Source: Tritrichomonas musculus (lineage: Eukaryota; Parabasalia; Tritrichomonadida; Tritrichomonadidae). Taken from it: a stretch of DNA of 64,000 nt. The notes beneath the pieces are model-generated. The model was not told the origin of the DNA, did no database searches, and was given only the letters and a program-made list of their open reading frames with translations. Where the stretch lies: positions 5,952,001 to 6,016,000 of the forward strand of contig JAPFFF010000007.1 in the NCBI GenBank assembly GCA_039105265.1, read 5' to 3'. This document shows positions 37,590-47,572 of this stretch, piece by piece (positions within the stretch are counted from its first letter, which is position 1; the number at the start of each line of letters is the position of its first letter). A program made the position numbers and the translations under genes.

Positions 37590-37721
37590 TCATGAATACA
37601 TTTTTGTTCTTATCTCTTCACTGAGTTCTGGTTCTTTGTCAGGCATCATTAAAGATACTTCAACAATCTTCACTAAAAATAAACCTGTTAATAATGAAAC
37701 AACTAATATTTCATATATCAT
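37590..37721 (-). CDS. Maverick single-span membrane peptide, 43 residues
   Basis: Counterpart of 13,442-13,573: a short N-terminus, one hydrophobic helix and an acidic tail ending near EEIRTKMYS. It lies 24 bp upstream of the ATPase start. Conservation of the frame, the length and both neighbours in two elements is the reason to call it a gene. Confidence 0.5.
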   Translation of the reverse strand: MIYEILVVSLLTGLFLVKIVEVSLMMPDKEPELSEEIRTKMYS

Positions 37722-37731
37722 TTATTAGTCT

Positions 37732-38301
37732 TTAAATACATGTTTTTAATGAAATGTTGTGTCTAATGAGTTCGGTATAAATGCTATTATATTTATATTT
37801 CAAGTCATTTGATTCATTGTTTTTGTACACCAATATCCTATCAATTAAAAGATATTTGGAACGAGAAACACAACCATTACATGAACAATCATCATTGACA
37901 ATCAATTCAACTTTATCAGCTTGTGTTAGTAATTTGATGAGTTCCATTAATGTATTTGAATGACAAATCAATAAATCATTGACTTTTATCGGATTTGTTT
38001 CATAGATTGATAACAATATCTCAAGGAATTTGTTTTTGGTTTCAAGTTCTGTTATATCAGCTCCTATATCACTGATACCTCTTTCTAGGGAAACGTTGTT
38101 TGTTGGTTGCGGTGATTGATATACTCCATTCATCTGAGGTATAGTAAAATTTGTGGCTTGAGATGATTGTGGTAATGGTTGAACTGATGGATATTCAACT
38201 GGTTGTGGTTGCTTTGGTTTGATGTTTATATTAATACTGGTTGATTGTTCCTGCTTAACTGATGCATCGTTTTCTGACGATAATATACGAGCTTTATTCA
38301 T
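37732..38301 (-). CDS. Maverick protein with Pro/Gln-rich N-terminus
   Basis: The start is taken at 38,301 (MNKARILSSENDASVKQEQS), which aligns with the start of the element 1 counterpart; an ATG 12 codons further up is possible. The first 75 residues are disordered, followed by a helical domain and a Cys cluster (CSCNGC). The function is unknown. Confidence 0.5.
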   Translation of the reverse strand: MNKARILSSENDASVKQEQSTSININIKPKQPQPVEYPSVQPLPQSSQATNFTIPQMNGVYQSPQPTNNVSLERGISDIGADITELETKNKFLEILLSIYETNPIKVNDLLICHSNTLMELIKLLTQADKVELIVNDDCSCNGCVSRSKYLLIDRILVYKNNESNDLKYKYNSIYTELIRHNISLKTCI

Positions 38302-38364
38302 ATTAAAGTTATTCGTTTTAGGTAAAAATAAAACCAATCAATGATGAGTCATTCATTGAATCAT

Positions 38365-38610
38365 TTACAAAGTCAACTGTTCAGCTGATTTGATACGTTC
38401 ATCAATAGCTCTTAATTGTATTTTGATTGATTCAATATCATTAAATAGTTGTTTATAAATCGACAATATGTGAATCATCTTATCAAACTTTCCGTTTAAT
38501 GCATCATCTTCAGAATTCATACATTCATTGAATATCTTGTCTTTAACTATTCGAAACTGAGCGTGTAAAGATGATGTATCACAACTCAAACCATTAATTG
38601 CACTATTCAT
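38365..38610 (-). CDS. Maverick helical protein, 81 residues
   Basis: Nearly identical to 12,562-12,807 of element 1. It is helical with the conserved N-terminus MNSAINGLSCDTSSLHAQFR. It is part of the same-strand run leading away from the polymerase. No family is recognised. Confidence 0.5.
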   Translation of the reverse strand: MNSAINGLSCDTSSLHAQFRIVKDKIFNECMNSEDDALNGKFDKMIHILSIYKQLFNDIESIKIQLRAIDERIKSAEQLTL

Positions 38611-38648
38611 TTTAAACCAAAAATAAACAAATTAATTAAATGATATTT

Positions 38649-38999
38649 TTATTCTTTGTTGTTCTTAAATGCCAATAATCTATTAATCATATATGATGAT
38701 ACATTTAACTTCAATTTGTCTTTCAATAAGTTTTGTGTATATGAACACCTTTTATGTCCTGGCAACTTATTTATATCATTCATTACTTTATCATCCAAAA
38801 ATTGTATAACTTTTTCACGTTCATCCTTGTTCAAGAACTTTGATGAATTGAATATTGAACGCGTTCTTTTATGGTTTGCTTCTGTATTTGCTTCTTCATT
38901 TGTTTCTTCTTCTTCACTTACTTCTTGTTTTGATTCTAATATCAAAAGTAATTTATGTATTTCTTCAATGTGTTTTATTATTTCTCTTAACTCAGACAT
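38649..38999 (-). CDS. Maverick acidic/helical protein, 116 residues
   Basis: Counterpart of 12,173-12,523. An acidic N-terminal third is followed by a basic helical domain. It is divergent from the polymerase gene, with 92 bp between starts, so the two probably share promoter DNA. The opposite-strand frame 38,656-39,012 is its shadow. Confidence 0.55.
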   Translation of the reverse strand: MSELREIIKHIEEIHKLLLILESKQEVSEEEETNEEANTEANHKRTRSIFNSSKFLNKDEREKVIQFLDDKVMNDINKLPGHKRCSYTQNLLKDKLKLNVSSYMINRLLAFKNNKE

Positions 39000-39091
39000 T
39001 TCAATGAAATAAAAAACTCAAAAAAAATTTATTTTTTTGATTTAACATTTTTTCAAATTTCAAATAATTTGATTTTTTAATTATATCATAA

Positions 39092-42000
39092 ATGAGTTCG
39101 CGTTATTACTATAGAAAAGATACCAAATCATTTGTTATTGAACAAATCAGGTATATCAATAATGAACTTCAATTAAAACCTCGTTTGTCAACATCTAAAC
39201 CTTCTGATTATGATGTTAAACATTTCAAAAACATTTTAGAAAATTATCTAACTTCATTCGGTTTTAGAGAACATGAAGGTGATAGAATCAATGACATATC
39301 AATATTAGCTTTCGTCAATAGAATGAAAAGAGAAGCAGAAGAACAAGAAGAAGAGGAGGAAGAGGAACAATTTGAAGAAGAAGAACAAAATGATGAACAA
39401 AAACTAAAACAAAAACAAATCGAGAACAACATTAAAATAGCTCATGATGCACTCAACAAAGCTCTTCAATTAATTAAATCTGAAAATGTATTATTGAGAC
39501 CATTACCACCAAAGACAAACAAACAACCTCAACGATATGAAGACATTCGATTTAACAATGAAAATGCTGAATTAATTGAATACCTCAAAAAGTTTGGCTA
39601 TAAAGGTGTTCATTCAAAACATAATTCATATTTCATAATCAATGAACCTGAGAACTTTGATGAAGCAGTAGAAGCATGTAGTCATTTTATAGACCAGTTC
39701 CCAAATGATAGTGAAAAGGTTGAACGATTAGATGAAGACAGTAAAGAACCAATCAAAATATATTACAAAAACGGTGTTTCATCAATTGAAGACATTAATG
39801 AATATTTGACTGAAACAGTATTTAAACAAGAAGTGAAACCGTTCAAAATATATTTTCAATTGACAGGCATATTTGAGATACCGCCCAAGAATGAAAACGA
39901 AAGATATACATATGAAGCAAGTGATATCAATTGGAAAAACTATAAATCATCAATTCCAATAATAGTTAGAGAGAGTAAAGATATTGACAAAGTTAAACTG
40001 TATGTTGAATCAAAGATTCATGAATATGAAACCACAGCTTCAAACATCAAATTATGTATCGTTTGGTCTGTTTCGTTTACAATCTCACGAGTCGTTAAGA
40101 TAACAGGTAAGATTGATGAAGTTTCAGAATTCTTTGGCAAAAATAAATATATTATTATTGATAATGTTGATGATTATTTGTGTTGGTATCGATTTCTTGC
40201 TTGTTGTTTGTTTCCTGAACTAACAAATCAAAACAAAGATGAAAAGAAAACAAAATATAATACAGCTAACAGAACCAAAGCAGCAAAGAAAATATTATGT
40301 GATGAACACGGAATAACTTATTCAACTAAACCTACAAAAGAAGCAAATCAATTAATCAACTCGTTCAAAGGTATCACGATTGAAGAAATGAAAGAATCAG
40401 CGAAGAATCATAACATCAATGTCAACATCTATGAATATGACAAAGAGAAACATATTTATGATATTCAAGATCAATGGCATAACGTCGATGATGAAACAAA
40501 AACGTTTTCAGCTCTCTTGTATTCAAAGGATAAGATACTTCACATAATGTACATCATCAACGCTGAAGCATTAACAAATATTCATATTTGTCCTCATTGT
40601 GGTTCATACATTCACAAAGGACATGAACATATGGATAGATTCAATAACCATGTCAAGAAATGTGAGAAGCTAGGAGGTAAATTCAAAAAGGATTTCATTC
40701 CTTCACGAGAAGCTTTGCCATATTGTCCACACATTTTAAACAATCCTGTTTATTTGTATTGTCTTTCATATGAGCTTGAATGGAAGCCAACAATTCATTA
40801 TATCACTTATGATTTTGAAACAATGGAGCAAAAGATTGAAAAGAAAGTTAGTGATAAATCAGTTATCAATTCTCGATTGATTCCTTTGAGTGTTTCATCA
40901 TGTGTGAAACTTGATAAAGGTTTGATAACAAAGAACTTTGATATAAGAACAAATGAATTCATTGCCAAATGGATTGACTGGTTATTTGTTGTTGGCTGTG
41001 ATGTGTATGTTGATAAGATGAATCATTTGAAGAGCTTTATTAAAGATAAATCAGAAGATGAACTCAATAAAATAGATACATCATTGAAAACAATAACAGT
41101 GTTCGGTTTTAATTCATCACGATTTGATTCAAACTTATTCAAAGAGCAATTGATTAAAAATCATTGGTCTATCGATAGCGGAATGATTGGAACAGCTACA
41201 TCATTGAAACAATTTATATTGAAATCATCAAAGTATCCTATTCGATTACGATTCATTGACGCACAAGCATTTGTTGCTGGAGGAACACTCAAACAGTTTG
41301 GCATTGATTTTGGCGGTATATCTAACAGTTCGAAAGGTGTATTTCCTTATGAAGCAATCAACAGCGAGAATTATAATGAAGTGTTATCAAAGAATGAACC
41401 ATTCAAATATGAAGACTTCTACAGTTATCTCAATCAAAAGAATCCATTAACAAAAGCCGATTATGAAGAGTATTTGATTGATTCAAAGAGGTTTGCAACA
41501 CGTTGGGATTATTTGTTATCATACAATGACAATGATGTTGAAATGATGATTAATCCTATTGACAACCTTATTCAAATGAATGCCGAATACAAAGTTGATT
41601 TGATAAGTAATCTTTCATTATCGAAGAACGCTTCATGCATCAAATATGCTCTTGCTTACAAAGATTTCAACCCGAAGAACGACTATGAAATCATCAACAA
41701 ATCAAATACATTCAAACCATCAATGAAATGGTGGTTAAATAAATGTGATAACTATCGAAAGCAAGACATGAAACATAATTTTTGCTTGCAAAAAGGCGAT
41801 TCATCGCTTCAGATGAATCAAAATCAGCGAGATATATCAAAATGTGTTAGTGAAAAGGATTTTGATGCATTCATGAAATTGTATGAATCAAATGAAACAG
41901 GTAAATGTCATTTATGTGGTGAACACTTTACTCATACCAACAAACCAACACTTGACCGAATAGATAATAATAAAGGACATCAGATTGATAACTGTTTGTT

Positions 42001-43681
42001 GGCTTGTGCTGAATGTAATCGTTTACGACAACGTGATGATGACAAGATAACAAGAACCAAAATACAATTGAAGAAATTCTGCAAGCTCCATCACCTGCCA
42101 ACACTCATAACTGATGAAAAAGAATACTACAATTTGAGAGAGAACATAACGGGAGGATTATCAAATGTACTTCATCGAGTGAACATCAGAGGTCAAACAT
42201 TAATCAATAAACTCAAATATGATGCCGTTAATGACAGAATCATCAGCTATGACACTTCAAACATAGTCTCACACGTTGCTGGTATTGATTTCAATTCATT
42301 GTATCCTTCATCATTCAGTTCAGTAAAACATTCATTTAATCCTTATCACGGAGGAATCATGTACATGCCTGGTTCATTTATAAAACGCTTTGATGTTTAT
42401 GATGAACAAGGAAACAAGAATGAAAAGGTATTTAATGCTGCAATGAATATCATTCAATCAAAGAAGCGATTTGATGCAAACCCTGAGTTTATATTCAAAG
42501 CTGAAGTCAAATTGAGATGTCCAAAGAATAAAATCAACGATTTGATTAATTTCCCTCCTGTGTTTAGAAATATCAATATAATGAATGATGAGCAAACGAT
42601 TGGAAGCTATATGTACAAATATATGAAAGACAATAAACTGAATTCAGCCGATAAAGAAACAAGAAAGCTGACAATGTTGCTTGATACATGCGGAACATTT
42701 ATGACGTTCTCGAATTACCTTTTATGGTTTTTAATCGACCACGGACTTATTGTTGATGACATTAAGAGCTTAAGTTTATATGAAGCTCATGACGGATTCA
42801 ATCAATTTGTTTGTGAGTTTATGAAGAAGCGTCAAGATATATTGTCAGGAAAGGCACACGGGAACGAAAAGTTTTACAAGATTAGTATGAACGGATCTTA
42901 CGGATATGACGGTATGAATTCAGAGAACTTCAATAAAGTCAGAATTGTTGATAAAAATAAAGCCTTTCAATTGATTGCATCCGATACTTATCGCAATGGA
43001 TGTAAATTGTCAAATGATTGTTATTTGATACAATCACAACCTCATTCATTCAAATGTAATACATGTCTTCAGGAATCATTTTGGACATTAGACAATGCGA
43101 AATATTGGTATTTGACTTTCCTTTATGACTTTCTATACAAATGCATTGACATGAATAAGGTTCATTTTAACTCGGTCGATACAGATAGTCTGTACATGTC
43201 TATAGCTGGTGATATGAATAAACCGATTGACCAGTTGTTTGATTACGTCATCAAAGACAAATCATTTTATGATAAACACATTTATAGCTTTATGCCAAAT
43301 CCTGCAATCAATGATGTATATGATGAGAAAAAGATTCTCGGATGCTGTGTAGAAAAGTTTGGAGCAAATCAAGTTGCTTTATGTGCCAAGTGTTATACGA
43401 TTTGGTCAGATGACAAAACAATTTCATTAAAGCTCAAAGGTGTTTCATTGAAGAAGAACAACATCAAATCAAGTGATTATAAAGATGTCATTGAAAAACA
43501 ATCAATAATGAAAGGCAAAAATATAAACCTTCAAATGAATTCACAACTGATGAGTAAAATAACTGTTATCAAAAATGCTTTAACAGCGGCGCATTCAAAA
43601 ATGTTAGTATTATCAAATCATTGTTGTTGTCCTTATGTCAATGGTTTCACTGCAAAGGATTATTTCATTGAAAATCATTAA
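39092..43681 (+). CDS. polB: Maverick protein-primed family B DNA polymerase with embedded HNH
   Basis: 1,529 residues. In order: a Glu-rich tract near 85-105; a segment near 355 (IIIDNVDDYLCWYRFLACCL) of the kind found N-terminal in Maverick polymerases; a Cys/His cluster near 497 (CPHCGSYIHKG...H...C). The exonuclease motifs are YDFETMEQ (about 572), GFNSSRFDSNLF and YNDNDVEMM. An HNH-nuclease-like block near 938-980 (CHLCGEHF, TLDRIDNNKGHQIDNC, CAECNRLR) comes next. The polymerase motifs are DFNSLYPSSF (A, about 1,065), KISMNGSYGYDG (B, about 1,264) and VDTDSLYMS (C, about 1,362). All catalytic Asp residues are present. It replicates the element, primed by a terminal protein. Confidence 0.95.
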   Translation: MSSRYYYRKDTKSFVIEQIRYINNELQLKPRLSTSKPSDYDVKHFKNILENYLTSFGFREHEGDRINDISILAFVNRMKREAEEQEEEEEEEQFEEEEQNDEQKLKQKQIENNIKIAHDALNKALQLIKSENVLLRPLPPKTNKQPQRYEDIRFNNENAELIEYLKKFGYKGVHSKHNSYFIINEPENFDEAVEACSHFIDQFPNDSEKVERLDEDSKEPIKIYYKNGVSSIEDINEYLTETVFKQEVKPFKIYFQLTGIFEIPPKNENERYTYEASDINWKNYKSSIPIIVRESKDIDKVKLYVESKIHEYETTASNIKLCIVWSVSFTISRVVKITGKIDEVSEFFGKNKYIIIDNVDDYLCWYRFLACCLFPELTNQNKDEKKTKYNTANRTKAAKKILCDEHGITYSTKPTKEANQLINSFKGITIEEMKESAKNHNINVNIYEYDKEKHIYDIQDQWHNVDDETKTFSALLYSKDKILHIMYIINAEALTNIHICPHCGSYIHKGHEHMDRFNNHVKKCEKLGGKFKKDFIPSREALPYCPHILNNPVYLYCLSYELEWKPTIHYITYDFETMEQKIEKKVSDKSVINSRLIPLSVSSCVKLDKGLITKNFDIRTNEFIAKWIDWLFVVGCDVYVDKMNHLKSFIKDKSEDELNKIDTSLKTITVFGFNSSRFDSNLFKEQLIKNHWSIDSGMIGTATSLKQFILKSSKYPIRLRFIDAQAFVAGGTLKQFGIDFGGISNSSKGVFPYEAINSENYNEVLSKNEPFKYEDFYSYLNQKNPLTKADYEEYLIDSKRFATRWDYLLSYNDNDVEMMINPIDNLIQMNAEYKVDLISNLSLSKNASCIKYALAYKDFNPKNDYEIINKSNTFKPSMKWWLNKCDNYRKQDMKHNFCLQKGDSSLQMNQNQRDISKCVSEKDFDAFMKLYESNETGKCHLCGEHFTHTNKPTLDRIDNNKGHQIDNCLLACAECNRLRQRDDDKITRTKIQLKKFCKLHHLPTLITDEKEYYNLRENITGGLSNVLHRVNIRGQTLINKLKYDAVNDRIISYDTSNIVSHVAGIDFNSLYPSSFSSVKHSFNPYHGGIMYMPGSFIKRFDVYDEQGNKNEKVFNAAMNIIQSKKRFDANPEFIFKAEVKLRCPKNKINDLINFPPVFRNINIMNDEQTIGSYMYKYMKDNKLNSADKETRKLTMLLDTCGTFMTFSNYLLWFLIDHGLIVDDIKSLSLYEAHDGFNQFVCEFMKKRQDILSGKAHGNEKFYKISMNGSYGYDGMNSENFNKVRIVDKNKAFQLIASDTYRNGCKLSNDCYLIQSQPHSFKCNTCLQESFWTLDNAKYWYLTFLYDFLYKCIDMNKVHFNSVDTDSLYMSIAGDMNKPIDQLFDYVIKDKSFYDKHIYSFMPNPAINDVYDEKKILGCCVEKFGANQVALCAKCYTIWSDDKTISLKLKGVSLKKNNIKSSDYKDVIEKQSIMKGKNINLQMNSQLMSKITVIKNALTAAHSKMLVLSNHCCCPYVNGFTAKDYFIENH

Positions 43682-43736
43682 ATAATTAATTTGATGATTT
43701 TATTTTAAAAAATCAATTTTTTTATTTTTGTTATAA

Positions 43737-44375
43737 ATGAGTCAACCAACTGAACAAACACAAATTGAAAATGCTGAAGCTGAATTTGAACCTTTGAAAG
43801 GTTTTGAAAGTGATTATGAAATTCAAACAACTTTCCCTTATAACATCAAGAATAAGAAAACAGGAAAAATAATAGCTGAAGGTGAATACAGACAAAATGT
43901 TTATCCGTGTGTAAACCTAAATAACAAAATATATTATAAACATATTCTTGTAGCAAAGCAATTTATTGAAAACCCTAATAATCTACCACAAGTCGACCAT
44001 AAGAATAGAATCAAAACTGATTATCATCTTGATAATTTACGATTTGTATCAAGTTCAGAGAATAATAAAAATAAATCAAATTATAAAGGTATTCAATATG
44101 AATTCATTGATGACATACCTGATGATGCAATTGTTATTGATTTCTATGAAACAAAGACAGAAAGGAAAGAATTTGAAGAAAACACGTATTATTATTACCA
44201 TGATGATACTAATAATGAAGACATTTTTTATGCAAAGATTACTGATAATATTTATAAAATTCTTCATATCAATACAAATAAATCAGGCAATGAATTTATT
44301 TCAATGAACGATATAAATAATCAAAAAGTTAGCGTATATATTAATAGATTCAAACATCAACATGATTTGATTTGA
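43737..44375 (+). CDS. HNH homing-type endonuclease (NUMOD4/HNH_3 class)
   Basis: 212 residues. The core reads PCVNLNNKIYYKHILVAKQF, then QVDHKNRIKTDYHLDNLRFV, then SSSENNKNKS, which is the HNH_3 beta-beta-alpha metal motif with the NUMOD4-like lead-in FEPLKGFESDYEIQTTFPYN. Such nucleases are common in phages and giant viruses and cut DNA site-specifically. It follows the polymerase by 55 bp on the same strand. The HNH half of the fossil frame at 33.2-34.4 kb is its closest relative in the window. It is probably a selfish passenger. Confidence 0.75.
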   Translation: MSQPTEQTQIENAEAEFEPLKGFESDYEIQTTFPYNIKNKKTGKIIAEGEYRQNVYPCVNLNNKIYYKHILVAKQFIENPNNLPQVDHKNRIKTDYHLDNLRFVSSSENNKNKSNYKGIQYEFIDDIPDDAIVIDFYETKTERKEFEENTYYYYHDDTNNEDIFYAKITDNIYKILHINTNKSGNEFISMNDINNQKVSVYINRFKHQHDLI

Positions 44376-44562
44376 TTTACTCTTTGAATACAGCTAATGT
44401 TCTTTCATCAATGATACTTGTAATGATTCCAACAGTCATACGTTTTATTTTTGATGTTATTGCTGTCTCTCCTGAAAGAACTTTCAGCTTATTGTCTTCA
44501 TTATCGATAAACACTCATCCCCGATACCATAACATGATGAATCATTAACGCGAACAATATAA

Positions 44563-47550
44563 TCACCATGACTTAAATGTGATACATTTATTTTTGTCAT
44601 CGATTCTGACACATATACCGACATATTCTTTCCATGTTCCTGATGTCTTGACACTACAAATACAATCAGTTGTATCATCAGCTGTTGATGGTTTCCATTC
44701 ATCACCAACATGTTTGTAAACCTTACCTGTCATATACACTGGAGAACCTATAACGAAATCATTAACAGAGTTCATTGATGATTCAATCGGTGAGTAATGA
44801 GTGATTGTATTTGAACCGTTTGATGTAATTGTACCATTAACATGTAAATTAGAACCAATTATTGTACTTCTTCCTGTTGTAGAAACTTCATAAGAAAATA
44901 TGTTTGAATTATCAAATATTACTCTATAATAAGCTGAATTACCTTGATTATAATATTGTATTTTTGCACATTTTGCTGAATTAAGACCAATAACTATATT
45001 TGATTCACATAAATTTGGATTTTCTTGATAAACAAGTAATCCATTAGGTTCTTTACTTCCTATTTCTAATTTACTATAAAATAATACAATATTATTATAA
45101 AAAGTTGTATTTGTTGTATTCCAGTTTATAAGATTTTCATTACCAACAACTCCTAAAGCTCCTGAATTATCGAAAAAGCTTAATGTTGCAGCTTCATTTT
45201 CAGTTGAACTTCTACCAAATATTAATGAATTTGTAAATGTTGAATCTGTAGTATTCGCATTTAATATTGACAATGTACCTGTAATAGTTGAATCACCTTC
45301 TTTTAAAACACATCGTTCATCACAAGAATCCAAAGATACCTGAAGAGCTTCATTAGCCATAATATTAGTTAAACACATTGATGCTTTAGCTGATAATGGT
45401 TTATCATCATTATCCATCATTTTCTGTATGACTTCTTCTGGTAATTGTTCCTTTGGGTTCAATTGCAACTCACTATTTTTGAGAATATATTCATTTAAAT
45501 CTTTATGAAGTAATAGTTTATCTTCAGGAATAACTTTAAATGCAGAGTCAATGATTACAGAACCAATAGCAGGAATTCCAGAATGCACACCGTAAAGAAT
45601 TCCATTGATATCATCCCAAGCAATCACGACATCTGGTTCTCTACTGAGATACATCATGTGCCAATTATAATTACCTGGATGATCAACGGAATCAATGCTC
45701 TTATTGATTTCATCGGTTTTGAATATGATATCAATATCTTGAATTACTTCAGGTAAATTAGCTTGTGAAAGCATCTTACCAACCAATTTACTACCTTCAC
45801 AGAATTCAATATGAGCGGTTTGTTTAGCTTCTATATCACCAGAATCAATGATTTCATCTTTATATTCAACTGTTAATGGAATATATTTTGCAGAATATGT
45901 CAAATCGTTTTTCTTTCGATATTCACCAAGATTATTATCACATTCACTTTTCAATGCATATTTACCTTCAGCGACTGTTTTCGTTTCATACTTATCTAAT
46001 TCATAAGCCAATTCATCCTCATCAACAAACTTCTCATCAGCTTGTGCGCTTGTATAATACGCTGTTAAGTCAACAGGTTCTGGTATATCACTCTTCAATG
46101 CTAATTCATCTGTTCTGTCTTCATACAAAATTGATATAATATAAACCATCGGTCCTTCACAATATGTTGTTGAATTTTCTAATAGTAATGTACCATCATA
46201 CTTCCAAAACAAACTGTATTCAGTACCTTCAACATTAATGAAGTTATCACACCAATATCCTAGTGAACTAAAATTACCTGTTGTGAATACATAATCATAT
46301 TCAATATCATTATATCTAAATTTGATGAAACATTTTTCATAAACATGATGACAAATACCGTTTTCTTCTATACTTCTATCAATTTCAAGTTGAGTTAACT
46401 TTGTTATACTTAAATCATTCATTTTACGATACTCGCTTAAGTTTGTAAGCTTTGCATATTCATCAATATTAATCAAATCTATTACTTTAGTTACTGCCAT
46501 AGATGATAATATATATGATGCTTGTGCTGATAGCGGTTTATCATCATTCATCAATTTCTGTTGAACTTCTTCTGTTGGTTCTTCATTCGGATTCAATTGC
46601 AACTCACTATTTTTGAGTACTTCTGGTATATCCGTCTTCAATGCATATACATTTAATTGAGTGCTTAGGTCATCTTTGCTGACATATTTTTTATTTGTAT
46701 AATCTATGGTCGGGATTGATGAGTTATCCATTATATAAAACTCTATAATATCAGTTGGAGGTGCCCAGCTACTGCTATTACTTATAAAGTGATCATAATT
46801 GTCTGAACTGGTTGCGTAATAGATACAAATTCCTTTGTAGTTTACATTTTTTGCAGTACCAGATAATTTATATTCAACACAAGCATCAGTTTCACGCGAA
46901 AACACATAATATCCGTCAGTATAATCACTCGTTTTTTCGAAATAGATATATATGCCTAAATCACGAGCTTTAGTAAGAAATTCAGAGTCTTTTGTAAGAT
47001 TATGACTGACAGTGCCTGTTTCAAATCTCAAGTTATTAAATCCATCAATTTTACTAGAATCACTGTATAAATTATCTTTCGTTAAACAGTTTCCGAGGTC
47101 ATTTTTTAATTCAGCTAATTTATTTTCAACGTCGTCTGATAAAACATACTTATCTAATTCATAAGCCAATTCATCCTCATCAACAAACTTCTCATCAGCT
47201 TGTGCACTAGTATAATACGGTGTCAAGTCAACTGGTTCTGGTATATCTGTCTTCAATGCATATCCTTTTAATGCTTCATTTATTTTTGTCGTCAATGATT
47301 CTTCATTAATCAAGTCATCAGGTATATCAGTTGATAAAGCATAATTGTTGATAACATAATCACGCAATCCGTTAACAGCTTCATTCAATTGTTCCTTAGT
47401 GATTCCATTTCCGTTTGGAATCCCTACGTTTCCGTTCGATGAATCGCCTTTGATAACATAATTATCGACATATCTTTTAATGTATTCGTTAATCAATCCG
47501 TCAATAGTATTTGTTTTTGTTATGTGTCCGCTCTGCTCAATCGTAAACAT
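44563..47550 (-). CDS. Fibre-like protein, 995 residues
   Basis: A long repetitive protein. Modules such as YALKTDIPE, PYYTSAQADEKFVDEDELAY and SELQLNP followed by DDKPLSA recur two or more times, separated by beta-rich stretches. These short heptad-like repeats are typical of trimeric phage tail fibres and adhesin stalks. The C-terminal 250 residues are Asn/Ser/Thr/Gly-rich and beta-like (RSTIIGSNLHVNGTITSNGS, then a tail with VYMTGKVYKHVGDEW and GICVRIDDKNKCITFKSW), like a fibre tip. It is divergently oriented to the gene at 47,573, with 22 bp between. It is not present in element 1. A host-attachment role is inference from the architecture. Confidence 0.65.
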   Translation of the reverse strand: MFTIEQSGHITKTNTIDGLINEYIKRYVDNYVIKGDSSNGNVGIPNGNGITKEQLNEAVNGLRDYVINNYALSTDIPDDLINEESLTTKINEALKGYALKTDIPEPVDLTPYYTSAQADEKFVDEDELAYELDKYVLSDDVENKLAELKNDLGNCLTKDNLYSDSSKIDGFNNLRFETGTVSHNLTKDSEFLTKARDLGIYIYFEKTSDYTDGYYVFSRETDACVEYKLSGTAKNVNYKGICIYYATSSDNYDHFISNSSSWAPPTDIIEFYIMDNSSIPTIDYTNKKYVSKDDLSTQLNVYALKTDIPEVLKNSELQLNPNEEPTEEVQQKLMNDDKPLSAQASYILSSMAVTKVIDLINIDEYAKLTNLSEYRKMNDLSITKLTQLEIDRSIEENGICHHVYEKCFIKFRYNDIEYDYVFTTGNFSSLGYWCDNFINVEGTEYSLFWKYDGTLLLENSTTYCEGPMVYIISILYEDRTDELALKSDIPEPVDLTAYYTSAQADEKFVDEDELAYELDKYETKTVAEGKYALKSECDNNLGEYRKKNDLTYSAKYIPLTVEYKDEIIDSGDIEAKQTAHIEFCEGSKLVGKMLSQANLPEVIQDIDIIFKTDEINKSIDSVDHPGNYNWHMMYLSREPDVVIAWDDINGILYGVHSGIPAIGSVIIDSAFKVIPEDKLLLHKDLNEYILKNSELQLNPKEQLPEEVIQKMMDNDDKPLSAKASMCLTNIMANEALQVSLDSCDERCVLKEGDSTITGTLSILNANTTDSTFTNSLIFGRSSTENEAATLSFFDNSGALGVVGNENLINWNTTNTTFYNNIVLFYSKLEIGSKEPNGLLVYQENPNLCESNIVIGLNSAKCAKIQYYNQGNSAYYRVIFDNSNIFSYEVSTTGRSTIIGSNLHVNGTITSNGSNTITHYSPIESSMNSVNDFVIGSPVYMTGKVYKHVGDEWKPSTADDTTDCICSVKTSGTWKEYVGICVRIDDKNKCITFKSW

Positions 47551-47572
47551 TCAATTTATTAGAAACTAAACA

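Noticed and set aside
44563-47550. Bacterial or phage contamination because of the fibre-like protein
   Set aside because: The gene lies inside a Maverick with clear terminal repeats and target duplication in a eukaryotic setting; base composition and codon use match neighbouring Maverick genes.
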